Made by a program: the position numbers and the translations under genes. Below the pieces are notes generated by a model. It was not told the origin of the DNA. It searched no databases and was given only the letters and a program-made list of their open reading frames with translations. Positions 54,169 through 62,900 of a stretch of DNA of 64,000 nt are shown here, piece by piece. Each line of letters starts with the position of its first letter. The stretch's first letter is position 1. This DNA is from Candidatus Skiveiella danica (lineage in GTDB: Bacteria > Pseudomonadota > Gammaproteobacteria > Burkholderiales > Burkholderiaceae_C). The DNA lies in NCBI GenBank assembly GCA_016721925.1, contig JADKHE010000007.1, positions 108,754-172,753 on the forward strand. The letters are read 5' to 3'.

Positions 54169-55088
54169 TGGAATCCTATGCCTTGCTGCTGGCCGCCACG
54201 CTGAACGCCGGCACCGTGCTGGCCATCGCGGCGCTGGGCCTGCTGATCAACGAGAAAGCCGGCATCGTCAACCTCGGTGCCGAGGGCATGATGCTGTGCG
54301 CGGCCGTGGCCGGCTTCGCCACCGTGGTGCACACCGGCAACGACTGGCTGGGCTTTGCCGCCGGCATGGGCGCCGGTGCGTTGCTGGCCGCCATCTTTGG
54401 CCTGCTGGTGATCTGGCTCAACACCAACCAGTACGCCACCGGGCTGGCGCTGAGCCTGTTCGGCGTGGGTTTCTCGGCCTTCGCCGGCATCAAGTACGTC
54501 CAGGAAAAGCTGCCCGAGCGGCCGCACTTCTCGATTCCCGTGCTCGGCGACATCCCGCTGGTCGGGCCGGCGCTGTTTCGCCAGCACCCGCTGGTGTACC
54601 TGACCATTGCATTCGCGATCGGGCTGATCTGGTTCCTCTATCGCACCCGCGCCGGCCTGGTGCTGCGCTCGGTGGGCGAGTCGCCCGAGTCGGCTCATGC
54701 GCTGGGCTATCCGGTGCGCCGCATCCGCCTCGCCGCCGTGGTGGTGGGCGGCGCGCTGTGCGGCCTGGCCGGTGCCTACATCTCGGTCGTCTACACGCCG
54801 CTGTGGGTCGAGGGCATGGTCGCCGGCAAGGGCTGGATCGCGCTGGCGCTGACCACCTTCGCCACCTGGCGCCCGGCGCGGGTGCTGCTGGGCGCCTACC
54901 TGTTCGGCGGCGTGACCATGCTGCAGTTCCACCTGCAGGGCGTGGGCGTGGAAGTTCCCAGCCAGTTGCTGACGATGCTGCCCTATGTGTCCACCATCGT
55001 GGTGCTGGCGCTGATCTCGCGCAACCCGGCCTGGATCCGGGTCAACATGCCGGCGTCGCTGGGCAAGCCCTTCCATCCCGGTTCATAA
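54168..55088 (+). CDS. BMP-type ABC transporter permease 2
   Basis: This 306-residue membrane protein matches YufQ/NupC-type permeases: GLLINEKAGIVNLGAEGMML near the N-terminus, and GKGWIALALTTFATWRPARVLLGAYLFGG. ATG 54168 overlaps the previous stop by one base; GTG 54165, four-base overlap, is an equally possible start. Confidence 0.94.
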   Translation: MESYALLLAATLNAGTVLAIAALGLLINEKAGIVNLGAEGMMLCAAVAGFATVVHTGNDWLGFAAGMGAGALLAAIFGLLVIWLNTNQYATGLALSLFGVGFSAFAGIKYVQEKLPERPHFSIPVLGDIPLVGPALFRQHPLVYLTIAFAIGLIWFLYRTRAGLVLRSVGESPESAHALGYPVRRIRLAAVVVGGALCGLAGAYISVVYTPLWVEGMVAGKGWIALALTTFATWRPARVLLGAYLFGGVTMLQFHLQGVGVEVPSQLLTMLPYVSTIVVLALISRNPAWIRVNMPASLGKPFHPGS

Positions 55089-55126
55089 TCTTTTTTCTTC
55101 CCAACCCTGTCCATGAAAGAGCTGAC

Positions 55127-56290
55127 ATGACTGACCTGCACAAGAGATCCCTGTTGAAAGCCGCCGCCCTGACGGCCGTGGCGGCCGCCGCCCTGGTGGG
55201 CTGCGGCAAGAAAGAGGAAGCGAAGCCGGCCGAGGCGCCCAAGCCCGCGGCCTCGGCTGCGGCACCGGCCAAGCCCGAGCCGCTCAAGATTGCCTTCGCC
55301 TATGTCGGCCCGGTGGGCGACGGCGGCTGGACCTTTGCGCACGACAACGGCCGCAAGGCCGTCGAGAAGGAGTTCGGCGACAAGGTGGTGACCTCCTTCG
55401 TCGAGAAGGTGCCCGAGAGCGCCGACGCCGAGCGCGTGATCCGCGACATGGCCGGCCAGGGCAACAAGCTGATCTTCGGCACCACCTTCGGCTACATGGA
55501 ACCCATGCTGAAGGTCGCCGCCGACAACAAGGATGTGAAGTTCGAGCACGCCACCGGCTACAAGACCGCCGACAACCTGCGCACCTACGACAGCCGCACC
55601 TACGAGGGCGCCTACATGGCCGGCGTGATCGCGGGCAAGATGACCAAGTCCAACACGCTGGGCGTGGTCGGCTCGATCCCGATCCCTGAAGTGATCCGCA
55701 ACATCAATAGCTTCACGCTGGGCGCGCAGTCGGTCAACCCGAAGGTCAAGACCAAGGTGGTCTGGGTCAACTCCTGGGGAAATCCGCCCAAGGAAACCGA
55801 GGCCGCCACCGCCCTGATCAACGGCGGCGCCGATGTGTTGTTTCAGAACACCGACACGTCGGCGGTGCTGCAGACCGCCGAAAAAATGGGCAAGCGCGCC
55901 TTCGGCTGGGATTCCGACATGACCGCCTACGGCCCCAAGGCCCACCTGGGCTCGGCCGTCATCAACTGGGGTCCGTACTACGTCAAGGCCGTGGGCGACG
56001 CGCTCAACGGCAAGTGGTCCACCGGCCAGGCCTGGTGGGGCGTGAAGGAAGGCGCCATCGACATGGTGTCGGTGGCCGCCGACGTGCCGGACGAAACGAA
56101 GAAGAGGGTCGACGAGATCAAGGCCGGCCTGAAGGACGGCAGCTTCGTGATCTGGAAGGGCCCGATCGTGGGCCAGGACGGCAAGGAAGTGCTGGCCAAG
56201 GACGCCGTGGCGGACGACAAGTTCCTGGGCGGCATCAACTTCTACGTCAAGGGCGTGGAAGGCAAGATCCCCGGCGGCGACAAGAAATAA
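55127..56290 (+). CDS. BMP family substrate-binding lipoprotein
   Basis: The 387-residue product has a lipoprotein signal (AALVGCGKK) and an Ala/Pro/Lys-rich linker, then a BMP/PnrA-type binding domain: IAFAYVGPVGDGGWTFAHDNGRK, FGTTFGYMEPMLKVA, TYEGAYMAGVIAGKM, and FGWDSDMTAYGPKAHLGSAV. BMP proteins bind nucleosides; in proteobacteria related ones bind purines. The context (second xdhBA, deaminase) suggests purine or nucleoside uptake. Confidence 0.93.
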   Translation: MTDLHKRSLLKAAALTAVAAAALVGCGKKEEAKPAEAPKPAASAAAPAKPEPLKIAFAYVGPVGDGGWTFAHDNGRKAVEKEFGDKVVTSFVEKVPESADAERVIRDMAGQGNKLIFGTTFGYMEPMLKVAADNKDVKFEHATGYKTADNLRTYDSRTYEGAYMAGVIAGKMTKSNTLGVVGSIPIPEVIRNINSFTLGAQSVNPKVKTKVVWVNSWGNPPKETEAATALINGGADVLFQNTDTSAVLQTAEKMGKRAFGWDSDMTAYGPKAHLGSAVINWGPYYVKAVGDALNGKWSTGQAWWGVKEGAIDMVSVAADVPDETKKRVDEIKAGLKDGSFVIWKGPIVGQDGKEVLAKDAVADDKFLGGINFYVKGVEGKIPGGDKK

Positions 56291-56322
56291 GGGCGGCTAT
56301 CACACGGGCGCATGGCGGCGTT

Positions 56323-56383
56323 GCGGGGCCCCTCCGGTGAATCCTCACGTACCTGAAGTACGTTCCGGTTCACCGTACCCCGC
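56323..56383. repeat. Long imperfect palindrome downstream of the BMP operon
   Basis: Nested arms are visible: GCGGGG/CCCCGC (56323-56328, 56378-56383), CGGTGAA/TTCACCG (56335-56341, 56369-56375) and ACGTAC/GTACGT (56347-56352, 56358-56363) around the loop CTGAA. The size and nesting resemble REP-type intergenic palindromes. It could form an RNA hairpin that protects or ends the transporter mRNA. Confidence 0.65.
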
Positions 56384-56427
56384 GCCTTGCCCTGCCCCCG
56401 TCTGATACGCCTTGTTCGTTACGATCG

Positions 56428-56455
56428 AAAGGCCGCCGCAGGGCGGTCTTTTACT
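56428..56455 (+). terminator. Rho-independent terminator before the deaminase gene
   Basis: AAAGGCCGCC, loop GCAG, GGCGGTCTTT forms a 10-bp stem with one G-U pair and is followed by TACTTT. It should end the ABC transporter transcript. It lies only 15 bp before the GTG start of the deaminase gene. Confidence 0.75.
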
Positions 56456-56470
56456 TTCTGGAGTTCTGCT

Positions 56471-57523
56471 GTGTTCAAAGTCCATCCTGTCCCCGCGCAC
56501 CGCCTGCCCGAGCTGCTGCGCGCCATGCCCAAGGCCGAGCTGCACATCCACATCGAGGGCTCGCTGGAGCCGGAGATGATCTTCGCGCTGGCCCAGCGCA
56601 ACGGCGTGGCACTGCCCTATGCCAGCGTGGAAGCCTTGCGCAAGGCCTACGCCTTCACCGACCTGCAGAGCTTTCTCGACATCTACTACGCGGGCGCCAG
56701 CGTGCTGCTGCAGGAGCAGGACTTCTACGACATGGCCTGGGCCTACTTTGAGCGGGCGGCGGCCGACCGGGTGGTGCGCGCCGAGGTCTTCTTCGACCCG
56801 CAGACCCACACCGACCGCGGCGTGCCGATGGAGGTGGTCATCAACGGCCTGCACCGCGCCTGCGTCGATGCCGGCACCAAGCTGAGCGTGAGCGCCGACC
56901 TGATCCTGTGCTTCCTGCGCCACCTCAGCGAGGAAGAGGCCTTTGCCACGCTGGAGCAGGCGCAGCCTTTTCGTGACCGCTTCATCGGCGTCGGCCTGGA
57001 TTCCAGCGAAGTGGGCCATCCGCCCGAGAAGTTCGCGCGCGTGTTCGCCCGCTGCGCCGAGCTGGGCCTGCACCTCGTGGCCCATGCGGGCGAGGAGGGG
57101 CCGCCCGCCTACATCTGGAGCGCGCTGGACGTGCTCAAGGTCGAGCGCATCGACCACGGCGTGCAAAGCGCCAAAGACCCGGCCCTGATGGCGCGGCTGG
57201 CCAAGGACCGCACCCCGCTGACGGTGTGCCCGCTGTCCAACCAGAAGCTGTGCGTCTTCCCCGACCTGAAAGACCACAACCTGCGCACCTTGCTCGACGC
57301 CGGCCTGTGCGCCACCGTCAACTCGGACGACCCGGCCTACTTCGGCGGCTACCTCGTCCAGAACTACCTGGAGACCTTCGCCGCGCTGCGCCTGTCCACC
57401 CAGCACGCCTGGACCCTGGCGCACAACAGCATCGAGGCCAGCTTCGCGCCGGATGCCGACAAGCAGCGCTGGGTGCATCAGCTCAAGCAAACCTTTGAGC
57501 GTTTTGTCGAGCACGACTTCTGA
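56471..57523 (+). CDS. Adenosine/adenine deaminase
   Basis: The 350-residue protein is a metal-dependent deaminase of the adenosine deaminase family. Motifs: MPKAELHIHIEGSLEPEM (two metal His), DPQTHTDRG, GVGLDSSEVGHPP, HAGEEG with catalytic Glu, ERIDHGV and NSDDPAYFGGY with the metal Asp. The HIEGSLEPE and DSSE-G patterns are closer to proteobacterial adenine deaminases of this family than to classic Add, so hypoxanthine from adenine is the more likely product. GTG 56471 follows GGAG; ATG 56525 is the other possible start. Confidence 0.92.
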   Translation: MFKVHPVPAHRLPELLRAMPKAELHIHIEGSLEPEMIFALAQRNGVALPYASVEALRKAYAFTDLQSFLDIYYAGASVLLQEQDFYDMAWAYFERAAADRVVRAEVFFDPQTHTDRGVPMEVVINGLHRACVDAGTKLSVSADLILCFLRHLSEEEAFATLEQAQPFRDRFIGVGLDSSEVGHPPEKFARVFARCAELGLHLVAHAGEEGPPAYIWSALDVLKVERIDHGVQSAKDPALMARLAKDRTPLTVCPLSNQKLCVFPDLKDHNLRTLLDAGLCATVNSDDPAYFGGYLVQNYLETFAALRLSTQHAWTLAHNSIEASFAPDADKQRWVHQLKQTFERFVEHDF

Positions 57524-57568
57524 CCCGCAGAAGCCGCCGGCTGCGGCCCGGCGCCGGCTGGCGCCATC

Positions 57569-57593
57569 GGCAGCCTCCGGGAGGCCGCCTTTG
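57569..57593 (+). terminator. Terminator after the deaminase gene
   Basis: GGCAGCCTC, loop CGG, GAGGCCGCC folds to a stem with one internal mismatch and is followed by TTTGT. It lies 46 bp after the deaminase stop and faces the convergent Dps gene. Confidence 0.6.
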
Positions 57594-57648
57594 TGATGAT
57601 CGGGCCGCTTTCAGGCGACCCACAGGGACGTTGCCAACCGCGGAAAGA

Positions 57649-58113
57649 TCATTCCTCCAGAAGACTGCGCAGCATCCAGGCCGTCTTTTCGTGAATGTCG
57701 ATCCGCTGGGTCAATACATCGGCCGTGGGCTGGTCATTGGCCGCGTCGACGACCGGAAAGAGCGTGCGCGCGGTTCGCGCCGTCGCCTCCTGGGCGGCAA
57801 CCAGATGGCGAATCATGTCATTCGCCCTGGGCACCCCTTCGACCTCCCTGATCGTGGCCAGCTTGACGAATTCCTTGTAGGTCCCCGGTGCCGGGAAGCC
57901 CAAGGCGCGGATGCGCTCGGCGATCACATCCAGCGCGTTCCATTGCTCCGTGTATTGGCCCATGAACATGAGGTGCAGGCTGTTGAACTGCGGGCCGGTC
58001 ACATTCCAGTGGAAGTTATGGGTCATCAGATACAAGGTGTAACTGTCAGCCAGCAGCACGGACAGCCCCCTGGCAATCTTTTCCCGGTCGGTGGCGTTGA
58101 TGCCAATGTCCAT
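57649..58113 (-). CDS. dps: Dps family ferritin-like protein
   Basis: The 154-residue four-helix protein shows the Dps ferroxidase pattern HNFHWNVTGPQFNSLHLMF...QYTEQWNALDVIAERIRALG. Dps assembles into dodecamers that oxidise and store iron and protect DNA in stress. It lacks a long Lys-rich N-terminal tail, so strong DNA binding is less likely. ATG 58113 is a clear start. It marks the end of the ordinary gene region before the accessory block. Confidence 0.93.
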   Translation of the reverse strand: MDIGINATDREKIARGLSVLLADSYTLYLMTHNFHWNVTGPQFNSLHLMFMGQYTEQWNALDVIAERIRALGFPAPGTYKEFVKLATIREVEGVPRANDMIRHLVAAQEATARTARTLFPVVDAANDQPTADVLTQRIDIHEKTAWMLRSLLEE

Positions 58114-58421
58114 TGCCGGTGCCTTGATCGCTTCTTGCTCATGATTTCTCCTGATTCGGTGTGTGCGTGTGAGGTGGAAATTCGGTCAACCCGCCCTGGT
58201 GACTCTATCGCCCGTGAGCCTGTTCAGTAAATTGATTGCGGCCATAGTGGTGATCGTCAAAGCAATGCACCAGGGACTGCCGAGTGTTATCCCGCGCGCG
58301 GCCCAGTTGCACCGGGCATGCGCAACGGGGCGCCGGTGGCTTCGTCCGTTCCGGCCGGGCGCGCTTGACCGGTCAGGCGGGCGGGTTTAGTATTACATTT
58401 GTTATTACGAAAGAAATCCCC

Positions 58422-58646
58422 ATGCACACCCTCAAGCTCACCCAGATCGGCAATTCGGTTGGCGCCGTTTTTCCGAAAGACCTGTTGGCCCGGCTCAACC
58501 TTGAAAAAGGCGATGAGTTCTACGTGACGGAAACGCCCGACGGGCTGCGCATCACCACGCACAACCCCGAATTCGAGGCCCAGATGCGTATTGGACGAGA
58601 AATCATGAAAGAGCGCCGGGACGTCTTGCGCGAGCTGGCCAAATGA
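58422..58646 (+). CDS. MazE/AbrB-type antitoxin
   Basis: The 74-residue protein has the swapped-hairpin AbrB/MazE fold (LKLTQIGNSVGAVFPKDLLARLNLEKGDEFYV) and a charged helical C-terminus (RIGREIMKERRDVLRELAK) that would bind the toxin. It overlaps the Doc gene by 4 bp. The upstream AT-rich stretch (58388-58412) has the repeated unit TATTAC and could be its operator. Confidence 0.9.
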   Translation: MHTLKLTQIGNSVGAVFPKDLLARLNLEKGDEFYVTETPDGLRITTHNPEFEAQMRIGREIMKERRDVLRELAK

Positions 58647-59029
58647 GCCGCTGGGTCTGGATCGACCGGGCGGTCATCCTGGCGATACGACATGCAACTG
58701 GCCGAACATGGCGGGGTGTCGGCGTGCGCGACTTTGGCCTGCTCGAATCGGCCCTTGCCAGGCCGGTGAACCTGGAGGCCTACGGCGAGGCCGATGCAGC
58801 CGCCTTGGCAGCGGCCTATGGCTACGGGATATCGCGCAACCACGCTTTCATCGACGGCAACAAGCGCACCGGCTTCGTGGCCGCCGAACTGTTCCTGCGC
58901 CTGAATGGTTTCACGCTCTCTGCCCCGGACGCCGACTGTGTGCTCACCATGCTCGCCGTCGCCGCCGGTGACATCAGCGAAGAGGCCTTTACCGCCTGGC
59001 TGCGCGGTCATGCGGTGCCGAGGGCGTGA
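58643..59029 (+). CDS. doc: Doc (death-on-curing, Fic-fold) toxin
   Basis: The 128-residue protein has the Fic/Doc active site HAFIDGNKRTGF (H67 to F78), used to phosphorylate EF-Tu in known Doc proteins. Residues 15-27 read IRHATGRTWRGVG, unlike the usual AIH-x-x-QLAEHGG-x-x-GVRD of the family. The expected DMQLAEHGGVS is readable in another frame at the same place, which suggests two compensating small deletions. Activity is therefore uncertain. Confidence 0.85.
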   Translation: MSRWVWIDRAVILAIRHATGRTWRGVGVRDFGLLESALARPVNLEAYGEADAAALAAAYGYGISRNHAFIDGNKRTGFVAAELFLRLNGFTLSAPDADCVLTMLAVAAGDISEEAFTAWLRGHAVPRA

Positions 59030-59102
59030 TGTCAGCCTGCGGCGACCATGATCAACCTGCAGGTCGGCTACCGAATGCAACATCCGGCATTTCGCTTTTA
59101 AT

Positions 59103-59156
59103 TTCGCAGCAAAGTGACCATTCCACGTTGGGAAGTGGCCATTTTTCTTCAGAATG
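59103..59156 (+). repeat. Dispersed repeat, copy g
   Basis: GCAGCAAAGTGACCATTCC, ACGTTGGGAAGTGGCCATTT then TTCTTCAG matches the core almost perfectly. It lies just beyond the 3' end of the broken ParE gene. Confidence 0.9.
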
Positions 59157-59199
59157 AAGGTGTGCATCGAGTTGGGCGCAGCCATCATCACCTTGGGTG

Positions 59200-59504
59200 T
59201 TGTTGTCAAGCCCGCGCCTTTGTACCCCGACTCCCGTTGATGGCGCACCGCCAGCACCAGCACCCGTTGCAGGCTGGGCAAGAAGCGATACAGCGCCAGA
59301 TAGCCGGAGTGGCCCCGGAAATCACCAGTTCACGGTTGCCGCCGCGAATCTTGCGGCCGATTTCGGGGCTGTGGCCGAGGATGTTGAGGGCTTCGAAAAT
59401 GATGCCGACGGTGGCCTGCGCCGCAGCCGGGTCACTGCCCGCAGGAAGTCGCTGAGTCGCTCCAGATCTGTCAGTGCCTGTTCCGTGTAAAAACCCGCGT
59501 TCAT
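59200..59504 (-). pseudogene. Broken ParE/RelE-type toxin gene
   Basis: The remnants read in three successive frames on the minus strand: first MNAGFYTEQALTDLERLSDFLRA, then DPAAAQATVGIIFEALNILG ... IGRKIRGGNRELVIS, then GHSGYLALYRFLPSLQRVLV ... HQRESGYKG. Joined, these give a typical ParE-type toxin of about 100 residues. Two frameshifts separate the parts. The toxin follows the ParD-like antitoxin gene after 25 bp, so a functional pair has been lost. Confidence 0.7.
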
Positions 59505-59529
59505 GCCTTGCTTGCCCGGCTTCGCCGGA

Positions 59530-59808
59530 TCAAGGTTCACCGCTTGCGGGCGCGCCCTGGGCACCGTCCGCGCGGGCTGTGATGTAGGCCTGGACGTCCT
59601 CCGCCCGGTATACCGTGCCGGTGCGCAAGCTGTCCTGCCAGGCCGCCTCGCCATCGGCGTGAAAGCTCTGGCGCGCCAGCGCATCATCCATGGCAGACTG
59701 CAGCGTCTCCACCATCAGCGCATGGGATGTCTTGCCTTCGCTCGCCGCGACTTGTGCAATCGTGGCCTTCAAGGCGTCGGGCAATTTCAGGGACGTGGTG
59801 GATGTCAT
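59530..59808 (-). CDS. ParD/CopG-like antitoxin
   Basis: The 92-residue protein starts at ATG 59808 (MTSTTSLKLPDALKATIAQVA). The N-terminus is a ribbon-helix-helix motif; the C-terminal half is a charged, toxin-binding tail. The downstream toxin gene is broken. A palindromic stretch just upstream could be its operator. Confidence 0.8.
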   Translation of the reverse strand: MTSTTSLKLPDALKATIAQVAASEGKTSHALMVETLQSAMDDALARQSFHADGEAAWQDSLRTGTVYRAEDVQAYITARADGAQGAPASGEP

Positions 59809-59823
59809 GAGGTTCTCCAAGAT

Positions 59824-59843
59824 GGTGACACCATGGTAACACC
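59824..59843. promoter_or_regulatory. Palindrome upstream of ParD-like antitoxin
   Basis: GGTGACACCATGGTAACACC is a nearly symmetric 20-bp sequence centred on CCATGG, 15 bp before the antitoxin start. It suits binding by a ribbon-helix-helix dimer pair. Confidence 0.5.
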
Positions 59844-59879
59844 TCGAAAATACCATATACCGTGCCAAAGCGGCGGGAT

Positions 59880-59943
59880 TTCAGCCAATTATTGGCGAAA
59901 TCGGCACCTCCCCAGCGTCGAATGGTCACTATCTGCTATTGAT
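59880..59943 (-). repeat. Dispersed repeat, copy h
   Basis: The minus strand reads AATAGCAGATAGTGACCATT, then CGACGCTGGGGAGGTGCCGA, then TTTCGCCAATAATTGGCTG. It fills the space between the antitoxin gene and the restriction-modification gene remnant. Confidence 0.9.
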
Positions 59944-59980
59944 TCAGGAATAATCCAGGCCTCCACCGAGCCCGCTCGCT

Positions 59981-62900
59981 ATGATGGCGCCGATGGGAGA
60001 CACCGCACCAGACCGCGCCACATCGGCCGCCACCGGCGACAGCACCGCGCAGGCCTCGCAGGCCGCCAGCGCGGCTGCCTTCATCACCCGCTGGCGCGGC
60101 GTCACGGCCTCGGAGCTGTCCACCGCGCAGAGCTTCGTCATCCAGCTTTGTGAGCTGCTCGGCGTCGAGCCGCCGCACCCCACGCCCGATCAGCGCTACA
60201 TGTTCGAGCGGCCCATCACCTTCCAGCATGGCGACGGCAGCACCAGCGCCGGCCGCGTGGACTGCTACCGCCGTGGCCACTTCGTGTGGGAAAGCAAGAA
60301 GCTGAAATCGGGCATCCAGTCGCAGGCCAGCGGCGCCACAACCCACACGACCACCCGTGCCTTCGACGACGCGCTCCTGCGCGCCCGCGCCCAGGCCGAG
60401 AACTACGCCCGGGCCCTGCCCGCCACCGAGGGCCGCCCGCCCTTCGTGGTGGTGGTGGACGTGGGCCACGTCATCGAGCTGTACGCCGAGTTCACCCGCT
60501 CCGGCGCCACCTACACCCCGTTCCCCGACCCGCGCAGCCACCGCATCCGGCTGGAGCAGCTGGCCGACCCCGCCATCCGCGCGCGGCTCAAGGCGCTGTG
60601 GACCGACCCGCTCAGCCTGGACCCGTCCCGCGCCAGCGCCCGGGTCACGCGCATCGTCGCCGCCGAGCTGGCCGATCTGGCCAAAAGCCTGGAGGCCGCT
60701 GGCCACACGCCGCACCACGTGGCCGGCTTCCTGACGCGCTGCCTGTTCAGCATGTTTGCCGAGGACGTGGGCCTGCTGCCCCAGGGCCAGCCCGGTGCCG
60801 ACGGCACCGGCAGCTTCGTCCACCTGCTCAAGACCACCGCGAGCAGCCCGCCACCCTGGCGCAGATGCTCAAGATCTTCTGGGCCGGCATGGACGCGGGC
60901 GGCTTCAACGCGGCCATTGCCGCCGACGTGCTGCGCTTCAACGGCAAGCTGTTCAAGGGCGCGGCGGCGGACGGCTACGTGCTGGCGCTCAGCACCGCGC
61001 AGATCGACGGCCTGCTGCGCGCCGCCCGCGCCAACTGGACCGAGGTGGAGCCCGCCATCTTCGGCACGCTGCTGGAGCGCGCGCTCGACCCCACCGAGCG
61101 CCACGCCCTGGGCGCGCACTACACGCCACGCGCCTATGTGGAGCGCCTGGTGCTGCCCACCGTGGTGGAGCCCCTGCGCGCCGACTGGGCCAACGCGCAG
61201 GCCGCCGCCGTGGTGCTGGCGCGCGAGGCCGATGAACTGGACGGCAAAAAGCGCGAAGCCAAGCTCGAAGAAGCCCGCGCCGAGATCCGCCGCTTTCACC
61301 ACCAGCTCTGCACCACCCGCGTGCTCGACCCGGCCTGCGGCAGCGGCAACTTTCTGTACGTGACGCTGGAGCACCTCAAGCGCCTGGAGGGCGAGGTGAT
61401 GAACCAGCTCGAAGCCCTGGGCCAGACCCAGGAGCGCCTGGGCCTGGAGGGCGAGACCGTCACGCTGCAGCAGCTGCGCGGCATCGAGCTCAACGAGCGC
61501 GCCGCCGCGCTGGCCGAGCTGGTGCTGTGGATCGGCTGGCTGCAATGGCATGTGCGCACGCGCGGCCTGGCCAGCGTGGCCGAGCCCGTGGTGCACGACT
61601 ACGGCAACATCGAACACCGCGACGCCGTGCTGGCCTACGACCGTGCCGAGCTGGCCACGGATGAATCGGGCCAGGTCATCACCCGCTGGGACGGCACCAC
61701 GTTCAAGAAGCACCCGGTGACGGGCGAGGACGTGCCCGACGAGGCCGCGCAGGTGCCGCAGTGGCGCTACGTGAACCCGCGCCCCGCCGAGTGGCCGGCG
61801 GCGGATTTCATTGTGGGGAATCCGCCGTTCATTGGCGCCAAGTTCTTGCGCGATGCGTTGGGCGACGGCTACGCGCAGACCTTGCGCGCCACCTGGCCCG
61901 ACGTGCCGGAGAGTGCGGACTTCGTCATGTACTGGTGGCACCACGCGGCTTGGCTGGTGCGTGCGGGCCGGCCCGGCGCTTCGGCTTCATCACCACCAAC
62001 AGCCTGCGCCAGACCTTCAACCGGCGCGTGGTGCAGACGGCGCTGGACGGGGTGCCGGTGAAAGCCGGAGGTCTGGTGGCGGCCGGGGCGGGGCATGCCG
62101 GGGGCCTCATGCTGCGCCAAACCTCCAAAGAGGCGCAGAAATCGGCCCCCGGCACGCCCCGCCCCGGCTTGATGGCGCTCAGCTTGATTTACGCGATACC
62201 CGACCACCCGTGGGTGGACAGCGCCAACGGGGCGGCGGTGCGCATTGCGATGACCGTCGGCGTGGCTGGGGCTCGGGAAGGGCGTCTGCTGACCGTCAGC
62301 GACGAGCGCGAAGGCGGCGAAGGGGAGGTGGCCGTGAGCCTGGCCGAAGCCCGTGGCCTGCTGCACGCTGACCTGCGCCGTGGGGCGAACGTGGCGAGCG
62401 CCCGTGCGTTGTTGGCGAACGCGAGCGTGTCATCGCCCGGCGTGAAGCTGCACGGCGCGGGCTTCATCGTCAGACGCGAGGAAGCGGCCACGCTCGGCCT
62501 GGGCACGGTGCCCGGTCTGGAGCGGCACATCCGCGAATACTAAGAGTTTCGGCCTGCTCTTGAAGGGTTGGACCAGTACGTTGCGACTGTAGTCACAGCA
62601 AAGCACCGAGTTTTTCAGTTCTTGGCAGTTGAAACCTTACCGGACGACGCCCTGATAGCCATTGCGTTGGGGGATGCCCTTTGCCTAGGTGTGCTGTCGA
62701 GCGAGGCACATGTCCTGTGGGCGCTCAGGACAGGCAGCACGCTTGAAGATCGTCCCAGATACATCAAGACTTCGTGCTTCGAAACCTTCCCCTTCCCCGC
62801 CGACGACACCGGCCTCACGCCCGAACTCGCCGACCGCATCCGCCACCTCGCCGAACAGCTCGACGCCTATCGCAAACGCGTGCTCGGCCAGTTGCCTTCC

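Noticed and set aside
54131..55126. Upstream extension of the BMP lipoprotein frame to about 719 codons
   Set aside because: The extension overlaps the second permease gene and lacks family features; a lipoprotein signal directly after ATG 55127 fixes the start.
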